A stretch of DNA of 6,933 nucleotides, taken from JBCFBK01 sp050173895 (GTDB taxonomy: Bacteria; Bacteroidota; Bacteroidia; Bacteroidales; Prolixibacteraceae). Below are positions 1-4,940 of the stretch, in pieces. Below the pieces are notes generated by a model that searched no databases, had not been told where the DNA came from, and saw nothing but the letters and a program-made list of their open reading frames with translations. A program made the position numbers and the translations under genes. Within the stretch, counting starts at the first letter, position 1. Each line of letters starts with the position of its first letter. Where the stretch lies: positions 1-6,933 of the forward strand of contig JBFXKJ010000210.1 of assembly GCA_050173895.1 (NCBI GenBank). The letters are read 5' to 3'.

Positions 1-167
1 ATGGACGCTTCACCGGTGGTAAAACAACCTACAGTGAACTTCCCAACGGAGGCAGGATCATTGAACTCAGCGAAGGGGAACGGACATTTAAAACCTGGAT
101 CCGTACCGGCGAAGACGATGTACTGCTGCCGGTCAGTTTTCCGGCCGACTTTCAACCAAAGAAATAA
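1..167 (+). CDS. C-terminal fragment of a protein, possibly a metallophosphoesterase (5' end outside window)
   Basis: This is the 3' end of a plus-strand gene. The frame whose first complete codon is at base 3 is open to a TAA at 165-167 and gives 54 residues starting GRFTGGKTTY and ending FPADFQPKK. The alternative frame with an ATG at base 1 gives an unlikely composition (several Cys, Arg and Asn) and is a shadow. The fragment has the alternating beta-strand look of a folded domain end (GGRIIELSEGER, then TFKTWIRTGED). Bases 1-2 are AT, so the preceding residue is Tyr, His, Asn or Asp. A His would give HGR, reminiscent of the metal-binding GHxH region followed by a closing beta-hairpin in calcineurin-like phosphoesterases. 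That family assignment is inference from a short tail and is weak. No signal or membrane segment is visible. The nearest plus-strand terminator-like hairpin is about 130 bases downstream. Confidence 0.6.
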   Translation, partial: GRFTGGKTTYSELPNGGRIIELSEGERTFKTWIRTGEDDVLLPVSFPADFQPKK

Positions 168-181
168 TTATCAGCGTATTA

Positions 182-216
182 TTAACTTTCGTTAACGATG
201 TTTGACTGTGATTAAC
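182..216. repeat. Three TTAAC pentamers in helical phase
   Basis: TTAAC occurs at 182-186, 192-196 and 212-216, so the copies start 10 and 30 bases after the first and would lie on the same face of the DNA. They sit immediately upstream of a TAnnTTTG promoter-like element at 229-236, where an activator or repressor could bind. This is a sequence observation. No regulator can be named, and AT-rich intergenic DNA can produce such words by chance. Confidence 0.3.
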
Positions 217-236
217 GATTCCATACCTTATCTTTG
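201..236 (+). promoter_or_regulatory. Candidate Bacteroidota-type promoter (TTTG / TATCTTTG)
   Basis: TATCTTTG at 229-236 is a full match to the Bacteroidota -7 consensus TAnnTTTG. A TTTG at 201-204 (within TTTGAC) could be the -33 element. The 24-base gap between them is slightly longer than the usual range of about 17-23, which lowers confidence. Transcription would start near 241-244. No plus-strand gene follows before the hairpin at 297-328, so the likely product is a short RNA. Confidence 0.45.
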
Positions 237-242
237 TATCAG

Positions 243-328
243 GGATTACAAGTAATAGAATCGTTTTTTTTCATAGTTTTAGAGTTGGTTGAGGAGAAAA
301 GGATGGTATGGAGGCCATCCTTTTTTTT
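243..328 (+). ncRNA. Candidate small RNA of about 85 nt (promoter to terminator)
   Basis: A promoter-like element ends at 236 and a terminator-like hairpin with an eight-T run ends at 328. Between them there is no convincing coding sequence. The implied transcript begins near 243, carries a short ATTAC/GTAAT inverted repeat at 245-256, an eight-T stretch at 264-271 and a purine-rich segment at 288-304, then ends in the hairpin. No known RNA family is recognised. The alternative is that 168-332 is simply the shared 3' flank of two convergent genes and the promoter match is fortuitous. Confidence 0.3.
297..328. terminator. Bidirectional rho-independent-type terminator
   Basis: GGATGG at 301-306 pairs with CCATCC at 315-320 around an eight-base loop. 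The stem is flanked by AAAA at 297-300 and eight Ts at 321-328, so both strands carry a stem followed by a T-run and the stem can extend by A-T pairs to 10 bp. On the minus strand it begins five bases after the stop codon of the dehydrogenase gene and is its obvious terminator. On the plus strand it would end transcripts from the gene ending at 167 or from the candidate promoter at 201-236. Confidence 0.7.
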
Positions 329-332
329 ATTG

Positions 333-1349
333 CTATACCTGATTAAAGCTCAGTTCGGCTTCACGTCCGCGATCATTGTAAGCCGTTTCGGGCGTAATAT
401 CATGTCCTTTCACCGGCTGATGCCCGGTTCCCCTATAGGCAGGTAGAAGCCTGTTAATCAAATCGAAGACTGAGATGACCATATCAGGAAACAGGGCATG
501 AGCCAGTTTTCCCAGTTTGGCGGAAAAAGAAAGGGTCAGGGTCTTCTCTCCTCCTTGTATGGCACTGATAATCTTCCGGGCGGCCCGCTGCGCGCTCATT
601 GAAATCAAAGGATTGGTTGCGGTTGCGGAGAACCACCCGTACTCCTTCTCGTATTTTCCCTTTACATCGATGTTCCGGTGACTGCCTGTTGTCATCAGTC
701 CCGGATAAACACTGGTCACTTTGATGTTATATTGGTCAAGCTCTGCAGTCAGCCCCTCTGAAAATCCGGACAAGGCGAACTTGCTCACACTATAGGGCAG
801 CAGATGCGGAAAACTTACCAACGCCCCGACCGAAACGATATTCACAATGCGCCCGGCATGTTTTTCCTTCATATGGGGAAGAACCCTTCTGATGATGTGA
901 AAGGGTCCCCAGAAATAAACCTTCATGGCACTTTCATAGTCTTCCTCATCGAAAGCTTCCATAGGTCCCACACTCATCTTTCCGGCATTGTTGATCACTA
1001 CGTCAACGGGGCCCATGTTTTCCTCAACCTCCGTGATCATCCGGTCCACCTGCCCCTTATCGGTAATATCGCAGTCGATGGCCATAAACTGCCTTGCTGC
1101 AGCCGAAAGTTCAGGTGTGACCTTGTCCAGATCTTCCCTGCTTCTTGAGCAAATCGCGACCCTCGCCTTCTTCTCTGCCAGTTGCCGGGCAAGGATAAGA
1201 CCCAGTCCCCGGGAACCACCTGTCACAAGGACGACCTTATCTTCCAGGTTATACCAATTCAGTGACCGGATCGCCATTTTCAGCGCGGCCGCAGCAACAG
1301 CGCTGGTCGCCGCACCCATCAGCATCTTATTCAACTTCCTTGTTCTCAT
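333..1349 (-). CDS. Membrane-anchored SDR-family NAD(P)-dependent oxidoreductase
   Basis: This is a classical short-chain dehydrogenase/reductase of 338 residues from the ATG at 1347-1349. An in-frame GTG at 1386-1388 would add 13 residues. Neither start has a clear Shine-Dalgarno site; ATG is preferred. Numbered from the GTG, a hydrophobic Ala-rich segment at about 24-42 resembles an N-terminal membrane anchor, leaving the enzyme domain probably cytosolic. The Rossmann cofactor motif TGGSRGLG is at 56-63, an Arg-rich CSRSRE after the second strand (80-85) suggests NADP(H) preference, and NNAG is at 133-136. The catalytic Ser186, Tyr199 and Lys203 (YSVSK) are all present, followed by YPG at 228-230. 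The C-terminal extension (about 255-320, ending LFPDMVISVFDLINRLLP) is typical of a bacterial SDR subgroup of about 330 residues. The substrate is unknown, so no gene symbol is given. The terminator lies directly downstream. Confidence 0.92.
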   Translation of the reverse strand: MRTRKLNKMLMGAATSAVAAAALKMAIRSLNWYNLEDKVVLVTGGSRGLGLILARQLAEKKARVAICSRSREDLDKVTPELSAAARQFMAIDCDITDKGQVDRMITEVEENMGPVDVVINNAGKMSVGPMEAFDEEDYESAMKVYFWGPFHIIRRVLPHMKEKHAGRIVNIVSVGALVSFPHLLPYSVSKFALSGFSEGLTAELDQYNIKVTSVYPGLMTTGSHRNIDVKGKYEKEYGWFSATATNPLISMSAQRAARKIISAIQGGEKTLTLSFSAKLGKLAHALFPDMVISVFDLINRLLPAYRGTGHQPVKGHDITPETAYNDRGREAELSFNQV

Positions 1350-1450
1350 AGCTGTATGATTTAAATTGCTGTTATCAATCGCATACACGCGTTCCCGTTT
1401 TCATCAGCTATGTATCTTATTAACAAACATCACCAAAAAAAGTGCGTTCT

Positions 1451-1663
1451 ATGGAGCTCATTGTCCTGGGGAGAAACGGAACCATTTTATATAACAGAGC
1501 ACCCGATTACCGGGAACTGCAACAGGCGATTGGAGAACTGGGCAAGCCAGTCCCCCCTAAACCAGATGAAAACAATCTGCTTAAATTACTCATCATTAGC
1601 TTGCTGGCCGCGTCACTGGCTTTGGCCGCTGTCATGATGGCCGGCAAAAAACACCGGGCCTGA
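1451..1663 (+). CDS. Small tail-anchored membrane protein, 70 aa
   Basis: This hypothetical short protein starts MELIVLGRNG from the ATG at 1451. An in-frame GTG at 1442 would add three residues. Residues 1-45 are soluble and moderately charged, with a Pro-rich turn (KPVPPKPDEN) at about 35-44. A single hydrophobic helix at about 46-67 (LLKLLIISLLAAS onward) is followed by GKKHRA. This suggests a one-pass inner-membrane protein, with topology not certain. I do not recognise a family. In favour of a real gene, the composition is coherent, the frame avoids the Cys/Trp-rich look of the overlapping frames, it is divergent from the dehydrogenase, and the next gene on the same strand follows after 64 bases. 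The two may be co-transcribed. There is no Shine-Dalgarno site, which is common in this phylum. Confidence 0.6.
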   Translation: MELIVLGRNGTILYNRAPDYRELQQAIGELGKPVPPKPDENNLLKLLIISLLAASLALAAVMMAGKKHRA

Positions 1664-1727
1664 AATTACTGGTGAGAACCGTTTCTTGTTTTTTGTTGTT
1701 TTTTATAAAGGACACAAAACTTGAGAT

Positions 1728-2156
1728 ATGCAATTTGATCTGATCCTTCTTTCAGGTTTTATCGGAACCTCGCTCATGACACTGTTCAGCTATATCATGT
1801 CTGTGATACTGAAAGACCATTTCAGGGAGCCGCAACTGCTTAATCAGCTCATCAACGGCTCCTCATTTATTCCTTTCCATGTGAACCGTTTCAGCCTGAC
1901 AGGCTGGATAATCCATTTCGCGATCGGCTTTGCTTTTGCCTTCCTGTTTAACCTGGCTGTTAACCTTTGGGCTGTTGATGCCAATTTGCTCAATGGTCTG
2001 CTGTTCGGTTTCGTTGCCGGGATCGCAGGTATAACAGGATGGAAGATCATGTTCCGGCTGGTCGATTATCCACCTGAAATTTCTTTGAACAGTTTCTTTT
2101 TTCAACTCATTATTGCGCACCTGATATTCGGGGCCGGGCTGATCCTGGCCTATTGA
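1728..2156 (+). CDS. Four-helix integral membrane protein of unknown function, 142 aa
   Basis: The ATG at 1728 opens a strongly hydrophobic protein. Four membrane segments are visible at about residues 4-28, 58-82, 88-110 and 122-141. The second contains His63 (WIIHFAIGFAFAF), the third is Gly-rich (LLFGFVAGIAGITGW) and the fourth contains His131 (LIIAHLIFGAGLIL). The soluble loop at 30-56 carries charged residues (KDHFREP). Intramembrane His residues can bind metal or haem, but nothing else here supports that. No family is recognised with confidence. AAAGG at 1707-1711 is too far from the ATG to be a good Shine-Dalgarno site. The gene follows the 70-aa membrane protein by 64 bases and is plausibly co-transcribed with it. 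Its TGA is separated by one base from the stop codon of the convergent DUF4251 gene. Confidence 0.8.
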   Translation: MQFDLILLSGFIGTSLMTLFSYIMSVILKDHFREPQLLNQLINGSSFIPFHVNRFSLTGWIIHFAIGFAFAFLFNLAVNLWAVDANLLNGLLFGFVAGIAGITGWKIMFRLVDYPPEISLNSFFFQLIIAHLIFGAGLILAY

Positions 2157-2157
2157 A

Positions 2158-2700
2158 TTATAACGATCGGCCTTCATAGACGATCGACTCTCCGATTGGA
2201 ACCAGATCGCCGGCAAAAGTGAGTTGTCCGGGCCGCAAACCGGTTAAACGGGCGGTGGCGTTACCGGACGATCCAATGATAAAATGAAGGTCATACATCC
2301 CGATGCTGGTCATCACGTTCATCGAAAGCGTAAAACTGTTATGTTTCACATCTTCCTTCAGTTTCCATTCAGTGATGGTTCCCTTTGCCGTGACGCCCCC
2401 TACGCCATTATACCCCAAACCGCGGTTTGATCCGATTTGGATCACCGCTACCGAAGAATCAACGGCGACAAAATTGATCATTGGGCTAACCACGACCCGA
2501 TTCCCGTATTTATCCTGCAAAAAATCAGATTCCAGCACGAAGTCTTTATTTTGAAGCATGCTTTTTGTCTGCTCATAGGCCTTTGCGGCTTCTGCCTTCC
2601 GCCGCTCCTTCTTGCTAAGACCCGATTTATCACCTTGCCCTTCGGCAAAAGCAAAAACCGAAAACATAACCATTGTAAAAACCATCATTCCTCTTTTCAT
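2158..2700 (-). CDS. Secreted DUF4251 domain-containing protein
   Basis: The 180-residue protein has an N-terminal signal peptide (MKRGMMVFTMVMFSVFAFA, cleavage probably near residue 19-20), so it should be exported to the periplasm or surface. There is no Cys after the signal, hence no lipobox. A charged, probably helical linker (SKKERRKAEAAKAYEQTKSML) leads into the domain at about 50-178. Family-typical stretches are KDFVLESDFLQDKYGNRV, the Asn-Phe-Val segment, YNGVGGVTAKGTI, FTLSMNVMTSIGMYDLHF and the closing LTFAGDLVPIGESIVYEG. These match my memory of DUF4251, a Bacteroidota family of unknown function with a beta-rich fold. The start is secure: AAAGGAG lies about seven bases upstream of the ATG. 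It is divergent from the sigma factor gene and convergent with the 142-aa membrane protein gene. No biochemical role can be assigned. Confidence 0.85.
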   Translation of the reverse strand: MKRGMMVFTMVMFSVFAFAEGQGDKSGLSKKERRKAEAAKAYEQTKSMLQNKDFVLESDFLQDKYGNRVVVSPMINFVAVDSSVAVIQIGSNRGLGYNGVGGVTAKGTITEWKLKEDVKHNSFTLSMNVMTSIGMYDLHFIIGSSGNATARLTGLRPGQLTFAGDLVPIGESIVYEGRSL

Positions 2701-2705
2701 GGCTC

Positions 2706-2714
2706 TTCTCCTTT
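2706..2714 (-). promoter_or_regulatory. Strong Shine-Dalgarno site of the DUF4251 gene
   Basis: Read on the minus strand, the bases before the ATG are GAAAGGAGAAGAGCC. AAAGGAG is a near-perfect anti-16S match at good spacing and fixes the start at 2700. None of the other starts in this window has a comparable site. Confidence 0.7.
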
Positions 2715-2933
2715 CTTTTTACATTCATACTCAAACAAATCCTGTTCCAAAAATGACTTTTTTGCATTCGTTAACTTCCTCACAAAATTGCGGCTAACTG
2801 CTCTCCCCCAAAAACACTACAGATTATTGCTTTTCCAAAAGAACAGAGCCTGAGCCTGCCCGGGCAAACGGCCCCCGTCTTCGCGCAAGGCTTTGCCAAA
2901 AGCAACTTTTTTTAAGAAAATTATCAACGCCCG

Positions 2934-2965
2934 TTTGTTAATTTAAGTTAATTTTGTTTGGTTTG
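2934..2965 (+). promoter_or_regulatory. Candidate promoter of the ECF sigma / FecR operon
   Basis: Two overlapping readings are possible. TAATTTTG at 2949-2956 fully matches TAnnTTTG but lacks a correctly spaced TTG. TTGGTTTG at 2958-2965 has one mismatch but is 20 bases downstream of a TTTG at 2934-2937, a normal -33 to -7 spacing. Either would start transcription 20-40 bases before the sigma factor start. It could be a housekeeping-sigma promoter keeping a basal level of the sigma factor. Confidence 0.4.
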
Positions 2966-2991
2966 TTAAACGTCTTGTGTCAGCGAAATGA

Positions 2992-3540
2992 ATGGATGGA
3001 TATCGGGAACAGAACAACATGGAGATTTTGGTGAACATTGATTCTGAAGAGTTTGATTCATTGTTTAAAGAGTTTTTTCCAAAACTGAAGCGCTTCTTCC
3101 TCGCATTCCTCCGGAATGAAGATCAGGCGGAAGATCTTGCCCAGGACATTTTTATTAAGCTATGGGAGAAGCGGTCTTTCTTCCAGGAGATAAAAAATAA
3201 AAATGCCTACATCTACCGCATGGCAAAAAATGCGCTCTACACTCACTTCGAAATCACCTGCAGGATAAAGTTGCAGTCCGACCTGCCCGATACCCCGACA
3301 CTCGAAACTCTTGAAGATTTAATGATGGTCAAAGAGCAGGAAGATCTGATCAACCTGACGATTGAACGAATGCCGCCGCAACGCAAAACAATTTTTGTTT
3401 TGAGCCGCAGGGAGGGTATCAGCAATGAAGAAATCGCATCCCGCCTGAATTTAAGTAAACGCACAGTTGAGACCCATATTTCCGCGGCCCTGACTGACAT
3501 TCGGAAAATTATCCAGATTTTTTTTATTTTTTTTACCTGA
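2992..3540 (+). CDS. ECF-type RNA polymerase sigma factor (FecI-like, Bacteroidota)
   Basis: This is a 182-residue extracytoplasmic-function sigma factor. Region 2 spans about 20-85, with the core-binding segment DQAEDLAQDIFIKLWEKR at 44-61 and the -10-recognition part NKNAYIYRMAKNAL at 69-82. After a variable linker, region 4 spans about 112-172, with LTIERMPPQRKTIFVLSRREGIS leading into the helix-turn-helix NEEIASRLNLSKRTVETHIS (145-164). The C-terminus is hydrophobic (IIQIFFIFFT), a common trait of PUL-linked ECF factors. Length is normal for the family. The ATG at 2992 is used; the ATG at 3019 (MEILVNID) is an equally plausible start giving 173 residues. The gene is followed after 52 bases by its FecR-type anti-sigma factor and then an STN-SusC gene. 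It therefore probably activates the susC-led operon when released. Confidence 0.95.
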   Translation: MDGYREQNNMEILVNIDSEEFDSLFKEFFPKLKRFFLAFLRNEDQAEDLAQDIFIKLWEKRSFFQEIKNKNAYIYRMAKNALYTHFEITCRIKLQSDLPDTPTLETLEDLMMVKEQEDLINLTIERMPPQRKTIFVLSRREGISNEEIASRLNLSKRTVETHISAALTDIRKIIQIFFIFFT

Positions 3541-3592
3541 AGACTACGTGTGAGCGGTCAATTTCCAGTCATATGTTGTAAACAACAATGAT

Positions 3593-4789
3593 TTGACACG
3601 GGAAAGAATTTACAGGGTAGTAAAGCGCCTGTCCGGAAATCTCACGGACAAGCAGCGGTATACGATTTGGCATTGGCTTCTGCTCACCAAAGATCAACCT
3701 GACACACAGTCTGTTATCAACAGAATCTGGCGCGAATCACAGCAGCACCACATGGATGATGAAAGTATTGAACAGTCATTGAAGATAACAAAAGACCGCA
3801 TCAAAAGGCGAATACCGCTCTCCCCCTCTCCAAAAAAAACAGGCAGGTTTAAACCGCAAAGACTTTCCGGTATGCAAAAAAAGCATTATTGGATTGCTGC
3901 CGCCTGCATTACAGTTGCGGTAATTTCATCGCTTTTGTTCTTCAGGAATTCTCCTGAGCGTTCTGCAGGAGCGGGTGCATACATCGGGCAGGCTATGCCT
4001 TCAGATGATATCCGGCTTATTTCCGGGACCAGTATTACGAAGCTGAGCCAAAACTCCCATATCTCGCTGAAAGAAAATGGTCACGCCGCACTGATCAATG
4101 ACAGCAAGCAATCCGAGGTTATTCTCTCAAAAAAAGATGTAAACCGGCTGATCGTGCCTTACGGAAAACGATCCACACTTGAACTTTCGGACGGCACAAA
4201 AGTGTGGATGAATTCAGGAACTGAACTGGAGTTTCCGTCTGAATTCAAAGGCAACACGAGGGAGATCCATCTCAAAGGAGAAATTTACATTGAAGTGGCA
4301 CCCATGAAAGACAAGCCGTTTTACGTGCGCACATTCGATTTCGGGGTCCAGGTGTTTGGAACCCGTTTTAACGTCTCGGCCTATCCGGGGAAAGCAGAAA
4401 AAACAGTCGTCCTTGCCGAAGGAAAAGTGGAAGTCGATATGCCGGGAAAGGGTAAAAGCGAACTGCTTCCGGAAGAAATGCTCCGGATTGACGACAGCGG
4501 CATGCAAAAACAAAAAGCCGATGTGGAAAAATATATCTCCTGGAAAGACGGCATTCTCATTTTTCATAAAACACCTGTTTCCGATGTCCTTCAGAAAATC
4601 GGAAGATACTATAATGTGAGCTTTGATGACTTCAGTGACGATCTGTTGTCGGTAAAAACCTGTACGGGAAAACTGTACTTGTCCGACAATCTCGATGAAG
4701 TCCTAATGTCGGTCGCCGTGCTCTCCGAAACCTTTTATTACAAGGAAAATGGAATCATCTACATCAGAAATAAACCGAAACTAAACTAA
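3593..4789 (+). CDS. FecR-family anti-sigma factor / signal transducer with DUF4974-type C-terminus
   Basis: This 398-residue protein couples an outer-membrane transporter to the ECF sigma factor. The cytoplasmic N-terminus (about 1-97; RVVKRLSGNLTDKQRYTIWHWLL) resembles the sigma-binding region of Bacteroidota FecR proteins. One transmembrane helix is at about 98-117 (HYWIAAACITVAVISSLLFF). The periplasmic FecR domain is at about 186-285, with the hallmark VPYGKRSTLELSDGTKVWMNSGTEL, LKGEIYIEV, FGTRFNVSAYPG and VVLAEGKVEV stretches. A DUF4974-like domain is at about 318-395 (WKDGILIFHKTPVSDVLQKIGRYYNVSF). No ATG is available upstream of residue 54: the frame opens after a TGA at 3551-3553, and the best start is the TTG at 3593. 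Starting at the next ATG (3752) would remove most of the sigma-binding region, so the rare start is preferred. It is probably co-transcribed with the sigma factor gene. Confidence 0.92.
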   Translation: MTRERIYRVVKRLSGNLTDKQRYTIWHWLLLTKDQPDTQSVINRIWRESQQHHMDDESIEQSLKITKDRIKRRIPLSPSPKKTGRFKPQRLSGMQKKHYWIAAACITVAVISSLLFFRNSPERSAGAGAYIGQAMPSDDIRLISGTSITKLSQNSHISLKENGHAALINDSKQSEVILSKKDVNRLIVPYGKRSTLELSDGTKVWMNSGTELEFPSEFKGNTREIHLKGEIYIEVAPMKDKPFYVRTFDFGVQVFGTRFNVSAYPGKAEKTVVLAEGKVEVDMPGKGKSELLPEEMLRIDDSGMQKQKADVEKYISWKDGILIFHKTPVSDVLQKIGRYYNVSFDDFSDDLLSVKTCTGKLYLSDNLDEVLMSVAVLSETFYYKENGIIYIRNKPKLN

Positions 4790-4940
4790 CATACCTGCAA
4801 TCACTAACTAAAAAAGAGTAAACGAAAACAGACGCCTATGAGAAAATAACTAAACCTGAAAAAAATCGGACGATAATTCCACCTATCGTCCGATCGAAGA
4901 AATCAACTTACATGTAGTAAATTAAATCAGAATCAAACTT
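4790..4940. other. fecR-susC intergenic region
   Basis: These 151 AT-rich bases have no TAnnTTTG match that I can find on the plus strand. They contain a perfect inverted repeat (4866-4893) and an ATG AGA AAA TAA mini-ORF at 4838-4849 whose first nine bases equal the susC start. If the cognate ECF factor drives susC, its promoter should lie here and would not look like the housekeeping consensus. Confidence 0.4.
4859..4893 (-). terminator. Perfect 10-bp inverted repeat, terminator-like on the minus strand
   Basis: TCGGACGATA at 4866-4875 pairs perfectly with TATCGTCCGA at 4884-4893 around an eight-base loop. On the plus strand it is preceded by seven As (4859-4865) and followed by no T-run. 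On the minus strand the stem is followed by seven Ts, the signature of an intrinsic terminator. It would stop antisense transcription entering fecR from susC. As plus-strand RNA it would form a stable stem in the susC leader. An operator is the other possibility. Confidence 0.5.

Larger units (their letters stand above)
2701..2991. other. Divergent intergenic region between the DUF4251 and sigma factor genes
   Basis: These 291 bases hold no coding sequence I can support on either strand. Visible items are a perfect 10-bp palindrome TGCCCGGGCA at 2857-2866 inside a GC-rich stretch (2841-2890), a weak 5-bp hairpin GCTTT/AAAGC at 2890-2903 followed by seven Ts at 2907-2913, and an AT-rich TTTG-rich block at 2931-2970 containing promoter-like words for the sigma factor gene. 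On the minus strand, no full TAnnTTTG match with a correctly spaced TTG was found for the DUF4251 gene. Confidence 0.5.

Noticed and set aside
1..195. Frame-1 ORF beginning with ATG at base 1
   Set aside because: The composition is atypical and the frame overlaps the better-looking frame-3 coding tail ending at 167. It is treated as a shadow.
303..446. Short plus-strand ORF with GAGGAG upstream of the ATG at 303
   Set aside because: It starts inside the terminator stem and then runs antisense through the end of the dehydrogenase gene. The Shine-Dalgarno match is probably an accident of the A/G-rich terminator flank.
988..1359. Long plus-strand ORF opposite the dehydrogenase
   Set aside because: It is antisense to a clearly conserved SDR domain and has no family-like motifs of its own.
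2437..2853. 138-aa plus-strand ORF opposite the DUF4251 gene
   Set aside because: It is rich in His, Phe, Ser and Lys without domain pattern, and it is antisense to a recognised gene. It does not justify a gene in the intergenic region.
3518..3600. Slippage at the T tracts fusing the sigma factor to the FecR protein
   Set aside because: The fecR frame has a TGA at 3551-3553, between the T tracts and the fecR start, so a shift into that frame would still terminate before fecR.
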